A stretch of 64,000 nucleotides of DNA from Streptomyces galbus (GTDB lineage Bacteria; Actinomycetota; Actinomycetes; Streptomycetales; Streptomycetaceae), in assembly GCF_005280195.1 (NCBI RefSeq), contig NZ_SZPR01000013.1:110605-174604 (forward strand), in the 5' to 3' direction. Below are positions 52,227 through 60,443 of this stretch, piece after piece. Numbering within the stretch: the stretch's first letter is position 1; each line of letters begins with the position of its first letter. The position numbers were made by a program, and so were the translations under genes. The notes under the pieces are model-generated. The model was given only the letters and a program-made list of their open reading frames with translations. It made no database searches and had not been told where the DNA came from.

Positions 52227-53066
52227 TCACTTCACCGACCCCGCCATCACCCCCTGCACGAAGTGCCGCTGGAACGCGAAGAACACGGCCACCGGCACGA
52301 TCAGGGACAGGAACGCGCCGGGCGCCAGGACGTCGATGTTGCTGCCGAACTGGCGGATCTGCGACTGGAGTTCCACGGTCAGCGGCTGGGAGGAGCTGTC
52401 CGCGAAGAGCAGGGCGACCAGCATGTCGTTCCACACCCACAGGAACTGGAAGATGGCGAGGCTGGCGATGGCGGGCCGGCCCACCGGGAGGACCAGGCGG
52501 GTGAAGATGCGCCACTCGCTGCCGCCGTCCATGCGGGCCGCCTCCAGCATCTCCTTCGGCATCTCGGCGAAGTAGTTGCGCAGCAGGAACACCGCGAACG
52601 GCAGCCCGTAGGCCACGTGGAAGAGCACCACACCGGGGATCGTGCCGAACAGGCCCAGTTCGCCGAAGAGTTTGGCCACCGGCAGCAGACCGATCTGCAC
52701 GGGCACCACCAGCAGGGCCACCACGACCAGGAAGACGGTGTCGCGGCCGGGGAAGTCCAGCCAGGCGAAGGCGTATCCGGCGAGCGCCGCGACGACCACG
52801 ACCAGGACGGTGGTGGGCACGGAGATCAGGACCGTGTTCCAGAACGCCCGGGTGATGCCCGCGTTCTGCAGCAGGGCGGAGTAGTTGTCGAAGGAGAGCT
52901 GCCCGGGGGCGGCGAACGCCGTCCACCAGCCCCCCTTGGCCGTGTCCTCGGCGGACCGCAGCGAGGACAGGAACAGCCCGGCCAGCGGCGTCATCCACAC
53001 CAGGCCGATCACCACGAGGAAGGCCTGCACCACGGCGTTGCCGAGGCCGCGCCGGACCGCGTTCAT
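52227..53066 (-). CDS. alpha-glucoside ABC transporter permease 2 (MalG/AglG type)
   Basis: A 279-residue permease with six predicted helices. Its EAA loop is LEAARMDGGSEWRIFTRLVLPVGRP. The ATG overlaps the stop of permease 1. It completes the importer of the alpha-glucosidase operon. No ATPase gene is linked, so MsiK-type sharing is expected. The C-terminus (FFAFQRHFVQGVMAGSVKG-like ending) is standard for MalG homologues. Confidence 0.9.
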   Translation of the reverse strand: MNAVRRGLGNAVVQAFLVVIGLVWMTPLAGLFLSSLRSAEDTAKGGWWTAFAAPGQLSFDNYSALLQNAGITRAFWNTVLISVPTTVLVVVVAALAGYAFAWLDFPGRDTVFLVVVALLVVPVQIGLLPVAKLFGELGLFGTIPGVVLFHVAYGLPFAVFLLRNYFAEMPKEMLEAARMDGGSEWRIFTRLVLPVGRPAIASLAIFQFLWVWNDMLVALLFADSSSQPLTVELQSQIRQFGSNIDVLAPGAFLSLIVPVAVFFAFQRHFVQGVMAGSVK

Positions 53067-54421
53067 CGCTGACTCCTTCGGAAGCGGCGGACGTTGAAGA
53101 CCATCGCCGGGATCACCAGCAGCAGGAGCAGCACGCCGAGGGCGCTGCCGAGGCCCTGGTTGTTGCCGCCGCCGAACGACACCAGCCACATCTGGGTCGC
53201 GAGCACGGTGGCGTCCTCCTGCACGGGGCCGGGGGCGATGATGTAGACGAGGTCGAAGACCTTCAGCACGTTGATCACGAGCGTCACGAACACGACCGTG
53301 AGCACGGGGGCGAGGAGCGGGACGGTGATCCGGCGGAAGATCTGCCACTCGTTGGCGCCGTCCATGCGCGCCGCCTCCAGCGCGTCCCGGGGCAGCGCCG
53401 CCAGGCCGGCGCCGATCAGCACCATGGCGAACCCGGTCCAGATCCACAGGTACGCCCCGATGATCGCCGGGGTGACGAGCGCCGGGCCGAGCCAGGAGAC
53501 GCCCTCGTAGGGCGGGGCGAAGTTGGCGGCGGGCAGGCGCACGGTGTACGCGCCGTCGGACAGGCCGGCGAAGCGGAACGATCCGTCGGCCGCCGTGGTC
53601 GTGGTGGCGACCGTCCGCCCGTCGCGCACGGCCTGGACCGTCATCTCGGGCAGGCCGCTCTCCTTCGGGTCGACGGCGCCCTGTCTGCCGCCCCCGCCCG
53701 GCGTGAAGTCCAGGTAGACGACGCCGCGCAGCTCGCCGGGGGCCGCCGCGCGGGCCGCCGCCGGGGAGGCGGGCCGGGCCGAGCCGGGCAGGTCGCCGGG
53801 GCGGACGCCGACCAGGCCGAGCGCCACCGTCCGCCCCGGCGCGAGTGCGCCGCTCGTGCTGTAGGAGCCGTCCCGGCCCTTGGTCAGGCCCTGGCCGTCG
53901 CGGGCCCGTGTCGTCGGGTAGGTCGAGGAGTCCTGGAAGGCGTCGTGGACGGAGACCACGGCGGCGTTCAGCACGCCCTTGTCGGGGTCCTCGTCGTAGG
54001 CGAGCCGGAAGATGATGCCGGCGGCGAGGAAGGACACCGCCATCGGCAGGAACAGCAGCAGCTTGAAGGCGGTGGCCCAACGGACCTTCTCCACCAGCAC
54101 GGCCAGGATCAGGCCGAGGCCGGTCAGCAGCGCCGGGGCGACGACGACCCAGATCGCGGTGTTGCGGACGGCCTTGACGGTCGCCGGGTCGCGGAACATC
54201 TCGGTGTAGTTGTCACCGCCCACGAAGCGGGTCCCGGAGGCGTCGAAGAAGCTGCGGCCGACCGAGAACAGCACCGGGTAGACGACGAGCGCGCCGAGCA
54301 GCAGCAGGGCGGGGAAGACGAACAGCAGGGCGGCGACCCGGCCCCGCCGCCGGGTGCGCCGTGCGCCGACGGGGCCGGGGGCGGCCGGGGCGCGCGTCTC
54401 TTTCACCAGGGTCGTGGTCAT
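53063..54421 (-). CDS. alpha-glucoside ABC transporter permease 1 with beta-sandwich insert
   Basis: A 452-residue MalF-type permease, about 150 residues longer than usual. After the third helix (AFKLLLFLPMAVSFLAAGIIFRL) an extracytoplasmic insert covers residues 145-310. It contains a domain like SdrD-B/carboxypeptidase-regulatory modules (RGVVYLDFTPGGGG...MTVQAVRDGRTVATTTTAADGSFRFAGLSDGAYTVRLPAANF). The channel then resumes (GPALVTPAIIGAYLWIWTGFAMVLIGAGLAALP) with the EAA loop DALEAARMDGANEWQIFRRITVP. The insert resembles the MalF P2 loop in position but not in sequence; docking of the binding protein is a possible role. Confidence 0.88.
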   Translation of the reverse strand: MTTTLVKETRAPAAPGPVGARRTRRRGRVAALLFVFPALLLLGALVVYPVLFSVGRSFFDASGTRFVGGDNYTEMFRDPATVKAVRNTAIWVVVAPALLTGLGLILAVLVEKVRWATAFKLLLFLPMAVSFLAAGIIFRLAYDEDPDKGVLNAAVVSVHDAFQDSSTYPTTRARDGQGLTKGRDGSYSTSGALAPGRTVALGLVGVRPGDLPGSARPASPAAARAAAPGELRGVVYLDFTPGGGGRQGAVDPKESGLPEMTVQAVRDGRTVATTTTAADGSFRFAGLSDGAYTVRLPAANFAPPYEGVSWLGPALVTPAIIGAYLWIWTGFAMVLIGAGLAALPRDALEAARMDGANEWQIFRRITVPLLAPVLTVVFVTLVINVLKVFDLVYIIAPGPVQEDATVLATQMWLVSFGGGNNQGLGSALGVLLLLLVIPAMVFNVRRFRRSQR

Positions 54422-54423
54422 GG

Positions 54424-55752
54424 TCAGCCCTGGTACGCCTTGGCCGCCGCGGCTTCGAGCCGGCCCGCCGTGGCCTTGGGGTCGGACGGGTCGCGCAGGA
54501 AGTCCTGGAGGATCTTCCACTCGCCGGCGCCCTTGGTGCCGCCGAAGGCCGCGGGGGCCTGGTCGGACATGTCGAAGCGCACCGAGTCGCCGGCCTCGAC
54601 GAGGGACTTGGCGGTCGCGCGGGTGACGTCGTCGCCGTAGGAGGCGAGGTCGAGCTTCTTGTTCGGAGAGAGGAAGCCGCCCGCGCCGGCCCAGACGGCC
54701 GCGGCCTCGGGGGTGGCGAGGTACTCCAGGAGTGCCATGCCGGCCCGGTGGTTCTTGCCGTCCTTCAGGACGACGGCCGCGTCTCCGCCGCTGACCACGG
54801 GTGCCTGCCCGGCGCCGACCTTCGGGAAGGGGAAGAAGTCCGCGTCCTCGCCGATCGCCCGGCCGAACTGGTCCTTGGCGACTCCGGCCACGAAGTCGCC
54901 CTCGTAGACCATGCCGGCCTCGGGCTTGGGCCCGAACACCTTCTCGACCGAGCCGGGGAAGTCGGTGTTCAGGGCCTCCTTCGGGCCGCCCGCGACGAGT
55001 TGCTTGTCCTTGAACAGCGCGCCGAGGGTCTGCAGGGCCTGGACGACACTCGGGTCGGTCCACTTCAGCCGGTGGGCGGCGAGGGCGTCGTACTTCTCGG
55101 GGCCGGCCTGGGAGAGGTAGACGTTCTCGAACCAGTCGGTGAGCGTCCAGCCGTCCTGTCCGGCGACCGAGAAGGCGGCCAGACCGGAGTCGGAGACGGC
55201 GCGCCCGGCCTTCAGCAGGTCGTCGAAGGTGGCCGGGGGCTTGACGCCGGCCTGGTCGAGGGCGTCGGGGCTGTACCAGACGGTCGACTTGTGGGCGGCC
55301 TTGAAGTAGAGGCCGTACAGGGTGCCGTCGACGCTGCCGTAGTTCTTCCAGACGGGGGCGAAGTCGGCGGTCACGGACTTCTGCGCGGTGGCAGACAGCG
55401 GCTGGAGCCAGCCCTTCTTCGCGAACTGCTGGAGCACGCCGACCTGCGGGACCATCACGACGTCGGGGGCGTTGCCGCCCTCGATCTTGCTGCCGACGAC
55501 GGTGGAGACGTTGTCGCCCGTCGAGGTGAACTGCGTCTTCGCGCCGGTCTTGGCCGTGAAGGCGTCCAGCACCTTCTGGAAGTTCTTCTGCTCGGTGCCG
55601 GACCAGACGCCGGCCACGCTCACGGTCTGGCCGCTGAGCGCCTTGTCGCCGCCGCCGGCCGAGACGGGTCCGCTGCCGCCGCAGGCCGTCGCGCCGAGCG
55701 CGAGGACGAGGGCGGTGCAGCCGGTGAGCAGGGTGGTGCGTCGTCGCATCAT
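54424..55752 (-). CDS. alpha-glucoside ABC transporter solute-binding lipoprotein
   Basis: A 442-residue binding protein with signal peptide MMRRRTTLLTGCTALVLALG and lipobox ATAC at residue 24. The mature part (VSVAGVWSGTEQKNFQKVLDAFTAKTGAKTQF, DVVMVPQVGVLQQFAKKGWLQPL, GGFLSPNKKLDLASYGDDVTRA) resembles AglE-type alpha-glucoside-binding proteins. Two adjacent ATG codons are possible starts. It lies between the GH13 gene and two permease genes in one operon. Confidence 0.9.
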   Translation of the reverse strand: MMRRRTTLLTGCTALVLALGATACGGSGPVSAGGGDKALSGQTVSVAGVWSGTEQKNFQKVLDAFTAKTGAKTQFTSTGDNVSTVVGSKIEGGNAPDVVMVPQVGVLQQFAKKGWLQPLSATAQKSVTADFAPVWKNYGSVDGTLYGLYFKAAHKSTVWYSPDALDQAGVKPPATFDDLLKAGRAVSDSGLAAFSVAGQDGWTLTDWFENVYLSQAGPEKYDALAAHRLKWTDPSVVQALQTLGALFKDKQLVAGGPKEALNTDFPGSVEKVFGPKPEAGMVYEGDFVAGVAKDQFGRAIGEDADFFPFPKVGAGQAPVVSGGDAAVVLKDGKNHRAGMALLEYLATPEAAAVWAGAGGFLSPNKKLDLASYGDDVTRATAKSLVEAGDSVRFDMSDQAPAAFGGTKGAGEWKILQDFLRDPSDPKATAGRLEAAAAKAYQG

Positions 55753-55833
55753 CGTTGATGTCCCTTCGGGAATGGGAAACTGACGGAGGCTCAGAAAAGG
55801 GACGCGGGTTCAGTGATCGCTGGTGATCGCTGA

Positions 55834-57459
55834 TCAGAGGTCCCTGATCCACCAGGCGGCCGTCGAGCCGGGCAGCACGCCGGCCGGGCAGGGGGCGCTG
55901 GCCAGCAGCGGGGTGCCGGGGACCGGCGCGGGGGTGGGGGCGGTGCCGAAGTTGACGGCGCAGACCAGGTCCTCGCCGCGGGCGAAGGCGAGGACGCCGG
56001 GCGGGGTGTCCAGCCAGCGCAGCGTGCCGTCGCCCAACTGGGGCAGCGCGGACCGCAGGTGGAGGCCGTCCCGGTACAGGTGCCAGAAGGAGCGGGTGTC
56101 GGCCAGGGCCCGGTCGGTGGCGTACTCGGCGAAGTACTCGGGCTGGGGCAGCCACGGCTTGGCGCCCTCCGTGCCGGAGGTGAACCCGAACGGCGATGCC
56201 TGCCCCGACCAGGGCAGCGGCACACGGCACCCGTCCCGGATCCGGGCCCGGCTGCCGGTGCGGCGGAAGATCGGGTCGGTCAGCACGTCGTCGGGCAGGT
56301 CGACGACCTCGGGCAGGCCCAGTTCTTCGCCCTGGTAGATGTACGCGGCCCCCGGCAGCGCCAGCATCAGCAGCGCGGCGGCGCGGGCCCGGGCGGGGCC
56401 GAGTCCGCTGCCCTCGGGGGTGGGCTCGCCGTAGCGGGTGACGGTGCGCACCTGGTCGTGGTTGTTGAGGACCCAGGTGACCGTGGAGCCGGTGCCGGCG
56501 ATGTCCTGCATGGCCTCGGAGATGACCTTGCGGAAGGCGTCCGGGTTCCAGGGGGCGCTCAGCAGGTCGAAGAAGAACGCCTGGTGCAGCTCGTCGGGGC
56601 GGACGTAGCGGGCGTGCTCGCGGGCGGTGGGCACGGAGACCTCGCCGACCAGGAGGCGTTCGCGGCCGTCGCGGGCGGTGTACTCCTCGCAGACCGCGCG
56701 CCAGCGCCGCCACACGTCGTGCACCTCGGGCCGGTTCCAGGCGAGCGGGTTGACCGAGTCGCGGGTGCGGGCGTCGGCCTCGGGGTCGTCCGAGTCCGGC
56801 AGGTCCGGGTGCTTGAAGAGGCCGGCGGCGACGTCGATGCGGAACCCGTCGACACCCCGGTCCAGCCAGAAGCGCAGGATCCGCTCGAAGGCGGCGGGCA
56901 CCTCGGGGGTGCGCCAGTTCCAGTCGGGCTGCTCGGGCGTGAACATGTGCAGGTACCACTGGCCGGGGCGGCCGTCGGCCTCGGTGACGCGGGTCCAGGC
57001 GGGGCCGCCGAACATCGCGTGCCAGTTGTTGGGCGGCTCGGCGCCGTCCGGTCCGCGGCCGTCGGCGAAGTGGAAGCGGGCCCGGGCGGCGCTGCCGGGT
57101 CCGGCGGCCAGCGCCTCGGTGAACCACGGGTGCGCGCTGGAGCAGTGGTTGGGGACGATGTCGAGCAGCACCCGGACCCCGAGCCGCCGGGCGGCCGTGA
57201 CCAGCCGGTCGAACTCGGCGAGGTCGCCGAAGAGCGGGTCGACGTCGCAGTAGTCGGCCACGTCGTAGCCGTGGTCGTGCTGCGGCGAGGGATAGAAGGG
57301 GCTCAGCCAGATCCCGTCGACCCCGAGCTTCTTCAGGTACGGCAGTCCGGCCCGGACGCCGGCCAGGTCGCCGACGCCGTCGCCGGTGCTGTCCAGGAAG
57401 GAGCGGACGTACACCTGGTAGATCACGGCGTCGCGCCACCAGCGGTGCTTACTCAACAT
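55834..57459 (-). CDS. GH13 alpha-glucosidase (oligo-1,6-glucosidase/AglA type)
   Basis: A 541-residue cytoplasmic GH13 enzyme that releases glucose from imported alpha-glucosides. The four GH13 regions are readable: DIVPNH (about 100-105), GFRIDVAAG with nucleophile D209, VGEVS with acid/base E273, and NNHD with D335. QPDWNW and WWRDAVIYQVYVRSFLDSTGDGVGDL fit the maltase/trehalulose group. It is first in an operon with its importer. No ribosome site precedes the ATG, and a TACCTAACATG operator overlaps the start, so a leaderless, repressed mRNA is likely. Confidence 0.93.
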   Translation of the reverse strand: MLSKHRWWRDAVIYQVYVRSFLDSTGDGVGDLAGVRAGLPYLKKLGVDGIWLSPFYPSPQHDHGYDVADYCDVDPLFGDLAEFDRLVTAARRLGVRVLLDIVPNHCSSAHPWFTEALAAGPGSAARARFHFADGRGPDGAEPPNNWHAMFGGPAWTRVTEADGRPGQWYLHMFTPEQPDWNWRTPEVPAAFERILRFWLDRGVDGFRIDVAAGLFKHPDLPDSDDPEADARTRDSVNPLAWNRPEVHDVWRRWRAVCEEYTARDGRERLLVGEVSVPTAREHARYVRPDELHQAFFFDLLSAPWNPDAFRKVISEAMQDIAGTGSTVTWVLNNHDQVRTVTRYGEPTPEGSGLGPARARAAALLMLALPGAAYIYQGEELGLPEVVDLPDDVLTDPIFRRTGSRARIRDGCRVPLPWSGQASPFGFTSGTEGAKPWLPQPEYFAEYATDRALADTRSFWHLYRDGLHLRSALPQLGDGTLRWLDTPPGVLAFARGEDLVCAVNFGTAPTPAPVPGTPLLASAPCPAGVLPGSTAAWWIRDL

Positions 57460-57475
57460 GCATGCATGTTAGGTA
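57457..57475. promoter_or_regulatory. PadR-type operator copy 1 at the GH13 start
   Basis: On the minus strand TACCTAACATG runs into the palindrome AACATGCATGCATGTT, which overlaps the GH13 start codon. The 11-mer is shared with sites at 57579-57603 and 58954-58968. Confidence 0.55.
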
Positions 57476-57578
57476 GCCGTGTCGCGAGGGTGTCAATGAA
57501 AAGAACAGGCGTCACTGGCCGGTTGACGTCCCAAAAGCGGATGAACCAGGGCATGCGGCAGCAAGATGAGATGTGCCC

Positions 57579-57603
57579 GTTACCTAACATGTAACTAGGT
57601 GAC
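57579..57603. promoter_or_regulatory. PadR-type operator copy 2 in the GH13/orphan-SBP gap
   Basis: A 25-bp near-palindrome with outer arms GTTACCTA and TAGGTGAC, and inner GTTAC-N7-GTAAC. It contains TACCTAACATG. It lies about 120 bp upstream of the GH13 start and just beyond the orphan binding-protein stop. Confidence 0.6.
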
Positions 57604-57624
57604 CCGGCGGGCGTGGGGGCTCGC

Positions 57625-58896
57625 CTAGCGGTGGGAGATGGCCGCCAGCTCGCGGGCCAGCCGCCGCACCGTCTGCGCGGGCGTGGCGTGGCCGGTCAGC
57701 GCGTCGTGCAGGACCGCCTGGACGGCGAGGCTGACCTGGTCGTAGCGCGGGCTCTTGGGGCGCGGGGCGGCACTCAGCACGCTCTCGCGCAGCGTCGGCA
57801 GGTAGGGGAAGCGCCGGACCAGCTCCGGGTCGTCGTACAGGTCGGCGCGTACCGGCGGCAGCGCGCCGCGCGTGAGGACCTGGCGCTGGACGGCCTCGCC
57901 GGTGAGGTAGGCGATCAGGCGGGCGGCCGAGTCGGGGTGGCGCGCGTGGGTGGTGACGGCCAGGTTGGAGCCGCCGAGGACACTGGTCCCCGGCCCGTCG
58001 GGCCCGGGCAGCGGCACGGCGCCGACCCGCCCGGCGACCGGGGAGCCCGGGGCCGACGCGACGACGTAGGCGTAGGGCCAGTTGCGCAGGAAGAGCAGCC
58101 GGCCGTCCTGGAACGCCTGCTTGGACTCCTCCTCCTTGTACGTCAGCGCCGCCTTCGGTATCCAGCCCTCGCGCACCCCGCGCACCAGGAAGCCGATGCC
58201 CTCGCGGGCGGCGGCGGAGTCGACCGTGACGCGCTCGCCCTCGTCGCCGAGGATCGTGCCGCCCGCCGAGTAGACGGCCTCGGCCGCGTTCACCGTGAGG
58301 CCCTCGTACGGCAGGAACTGGCCCGCGTAGCCGTCGAGTCCGTACTTCGGCGCGATCGTCCGCGCCGCCCGCTCCAGTTCGGCCCAGGTGCGCGGCGGCG
58401 GGACGCCCTCCTTGGCGAGGACGTCCTTGCGGTACAGCAGGAGCCCGGCGTTGGTGACGTACGGGACGGCGTACAGGCGCCCGTCGTAGGTGGCGGTGTC
58501 GACGACCGGCGGCAGGAACGCCCCCAGCGGGAAGCGCTCGCGCGGCAGCGGGCGTATCCAGCCCGCTGCGGCGAACTCCGAGGTCCAGTTCACGTCGATG
58601 TTCAGCACGTCGAAGCGGCCGCGCTCGCCCCCGCGCAGGTCGGTGACCATCTGGGCGTGGGTCTCGTCGGCCGCGTCGGGCAGCTCGACGAGGGTGACCC
58701 GCTCGCCGGGATGGGTGCGGTTCCAGCCCTGCAGCAGCGGGCCCAGGTAGCCGGTGAGGTCGCCGGCGGTGGCGAGGGTCAGCGGGCCCCGGCCGCCCGC
58801 GGGGCCGTCGCCGGCCCGCGCCCCGGAGGCGACGTAACCGGTCAGGACCACGACGAGAACGAGGAGGCCCCTACCGGCGGCGTGGATCCACCGCAT
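57625..58896 (-). CDS. orphan extracellular solute-binding protein without lipobox
   Basis: A 423-residue family 1 binding protein. The N-terminus has a hydrophobic segment (GLLVLVVVLTGYVASGARA) but no cysteine at the expected lipobox. It is therefore either secreted or held by an uncleaved helix. The body is normal (PLTLATAGDLTGYLGPLLQGWN, LYAVPYVTNAGLLLYRKDVL, LGGSNLAVTTHARHPDSAARLIAYLTG). The ATG has GGGAGG 5 bases upstream. No permease accompanies it; the nearest are those of the downstream alpha-glucoside operon. It diverges from padR. Confidence 0.85.
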   Translation of the reverse strand: MRWIHAAGRGLLVLVVVLTGYVASGARAGDGPAGGRGPLTLATAGDLTGYLGPLLQGWNRTHPGERVTLVELPDAADETHAQMVTDLRGGERGRFDVLNIDVNWTSEFAAAGWIRPLPRERFPLGAFLPPVVDTATYDGRLYAVPYVTNAGLLLYRKDVLAKEGVPPPRTWAELERAARTIAPKYGLDGYAGQFLPYEGLTVNAAEAVYSAGGTILGDEGERVTVDSAAAREGIGFLVRGVREGWIPKAALTYKEEESKQAFQDGRLLFLRNWPYAYVVASAPGSPVAGRVGAVPLPGPDGPGTSVLGGSNLAVTTHARHPDSAARLIAYLTGEAVQRQVLTRGALPPVRADLYDDPELVRRFPYLPTLRESVLSAAPRPKSPRYDQVSLAVQAVLHDALTGHATPAQTVRRLARELAAISHR

Positions 58897-58953
58897 AGGT
58901 TCCTCCCTGTACACCTGGCACCGGGCGTCTTCGCACGGAGTCAGAGGCCATGT

Positions 58954-58968
58954 ATACCTGTTAGGTAT
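58954..58968. promoter_or_regulatory. PadR-type operator copy 3 between orphan SBP and padR
   Basis: ATACCT-GTT-AGGTAT is a perfect inverted repeat, the cleanest of the three sites. On the minus strand it overlaps the spacer and TATACA -10 of the binding-protein gene. GATACT (58973) could be the padR -10. Confidence 0.65.
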
Positions 58969-59021
58969 GCGCGATACTAGGGCCTGCGGCACATTACTCG
59001 GGACGCGGGAGGAGAGCACGA

Positions 59022-59534
59022 GTGCGGCTGCCCCTCCTGGCCCTGCTGGCGCGCGGCCCGGCGCACGGCTACGAGCTGAAGCAGGACCTTGAGCAACTGC
59101 TGGGCTCCGCGTACCCTCAGCCGAACGTCGGCCAGATCTACGTCACCCTCGGCCGCCTCGAGAAGCAGGGACTGATCGAGGGGGAGGACGTCGAGCAGTC
59201 CGGCCGGCCCAACAAGAAGGTCTACCACCTGACCGACTCCGGCCGGGAGGCGCTGCGCGTCTGGTTCGCCGAGCCCGAGGACGAGCCACGGGTGCGCGAC
59301 GAGTTCTTCATGAAGCTGGCGCTGGCCCCGCGGACCGGTCTGGCCGACCAGATCGCCCTGATCAACCTGCAGCGGCGCCAGTACCTGAACACCATGCGCC
59401 AGCTGTCGCGGCTGGCCTCCGCCGAGGACCGGGACAACCGCATCGCCCACCTGCTCATCGAGGGCGCGATGCTGCACCTGCAGGCCGACCTCGACTGGCT
59501 GGAGCGCTGCCAGGAGGAGCTCGAGGACCTGTAG
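59022..59534 (+). CDS. PadR-family transcriptional regulator
   Basis: A 170-residue PadR regulator. The winged helix (LPLLALLARGPAHGYELKQDLEQLLG...NVGQIYVTLGRLEKQGLIEGEDVEQSG...KKVYHLTDSGREALRVWF) fills residues 2-85. A C-terminal coiled helix domain (AHLLIEGAMLHLQADLDWLERCQEELEDL) mediates dimerisation. The GTG start has GGAGGAG 7 bases upstream. After its TAG stop, 15 more sense codons continue in frame to a TGA that overlaps the ABC ATPase start. It probably binds the TACCTAACA sites and also controls the exporter downstream. Confidence 0.9.
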   Translation: MRLPLLALLARGPAHGYELKQDLEQLLGSAYPQPNVGQIYVTLGRLEKQGLIEGEDVEQSGRPNKKVYHLTDSGREALRVWFAEPEDEPRVRDEFFMKLALAPRTGLADQIALINLQRRQYLNTMRQLSRLASAEDRDNRIAHLLIEGAMLHLQADLDWLERCQEELEDL

Positions 59535-59578
59535 GAACCGGTGGAGCTGCACGAACCGGACGAGCTGGAGGAGTTGGG

Positions 59579-60334
59579 GTGAGCGACGACCGTCCCGCCG
59601 AGGTGCTGCGCGCCGAGGGGCTGGTCAAGACGCACCACGGCGAGGGCGCCCCGGCGCACGCCGTGCGCGGGGTGGACCTGTCCGTGCGGCGGGGCGAGTT
59701 CGTGGCGATCACCGGGCCGTCCGGGGCCGGGAAGTCGACCCTGCTGCACCTGCTGGGCGGGCTCCAGCGGCCGGACGCGGGGAGCATCCGGCTGGACGGC
59801 ACCAGCACGGACGCCTACACCGAGGCCCGCTGGGCCGTCGAGCGCCGCACCCGCATCGGGATCGTCTTCCAGTTCTTCAACCTGGTGTCCAGCCTGTCCG
59901 TCGCCGACAACGTCGAACTGCCCGCCCTGCTCGCCGGGGTCCCGCCGAAGAAGGCCCGCGCCGAGCGGGCCCGGCTGCTGTCCGAGCTGGGCCTGGAGGG
60001 CAAGGAGCGCAGCATGCCGGGCGAGCTGTCCGGCGGGGAGCAGCAGCGGGTGGCGCTGGCCCGCGCCCTGGTCAACCACCCCCCGCTGCTGCTGGCGGAC
60101 GAGCCGGCGGGCAGCCTGGACAGCAAGGGCACCCGCGAGGTCATGCGGCTGCTGTCCCGCTTCCACCAGCGCGGCCAGACCATCCTCCTCGTCACGCACG
60201 ACGCCCGGCTGGCCAGCGCCGCGGACCGGGTGATCAGCTTCTTCGACGGACGGATCGTCGACGACGCGCGACTGGACGGGGGCACGCCGCCGCGCCGGGC
60301 CGGGATCTCCGGGGTGCTGGAGCTGAGGGACTGA
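59579..60334 (+). CDS. FtsE/LolD/MacB-type ABC transporter ATPase
   Basis: A 251-residue ATPase of the MacB/LolD class. Walker A is GPSGAGKST, the Q-loop region is IGIVFQFFNLVSSLSVADNVELPALLAG, the signature LSGGEQQRVALARALVNHPPLLLADEPAGSLD includes Walker B, and the switch histidine is in VTHDARLAS. The GTG start overlaps the in-frame TGA that follows padR. It partners with the FtsX-type permease downstream. PadR-ABC exporter pairs often respond to envelope-active compounds. Confidence 0.92.
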   Translation: MSDDRPAEVLRAEGLVKTHHGEGAPAHAVRGVDLSVRRGEFVAITGPSGAGKSTLLHLLGGLQRPDAGSIRLDGTSTDAYTEARWAVERRTRIGIVFQFFNLVSSLSVADNVELPALLAGVPPKKARAERARLLSELGLEGKERSMPGELSGGEQQRVALARALVNHPPLLLADEPAGSLDSKGTREVMRLLSRFHQRGQTILLVTHDARLASAADRVISFFDGRIVDDARLDGGTPPRRAGISGVLELRD

Positions 60335-60387
60335 CATGACTGCCGTGTCCCGGGTCCCGGAGCGGAGGGGCTGACATGACTGCCGTG
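60331..60387 (+). repeat. 40-bp tandem duplication at the ATPase-permease junction
   Basis: CTGACATGACTGCCGTG occurs at 60331-60347 and again at 60371-60387, exactly 40 bp apart. The upstream GGAGCxGAGGGx is also repeated. Each copy carries a ribosome site and an ATG, opening mini-ORFs of 12 and 23 codons. The second ends in TGA overlapping GTG 60444, the likely permease start. Confidence 0.75.
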
Positions 60388-60443
60388 ACCTGGCCGGCTG
60401 CCCGCGGCGGCCGCCCGTGCGCCCGGCGCGCGCCGGGCGAGTG

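Noticed and set aside
53063..57439. 1,458-codon minus-strand open frame suggesting a giant fusion protein
   Set aside because: Only the last 452 codons are a real gene (permease 1). The rest is the wrong frame of the binding-protein and GH13 genes, which have full domains in their own frames.
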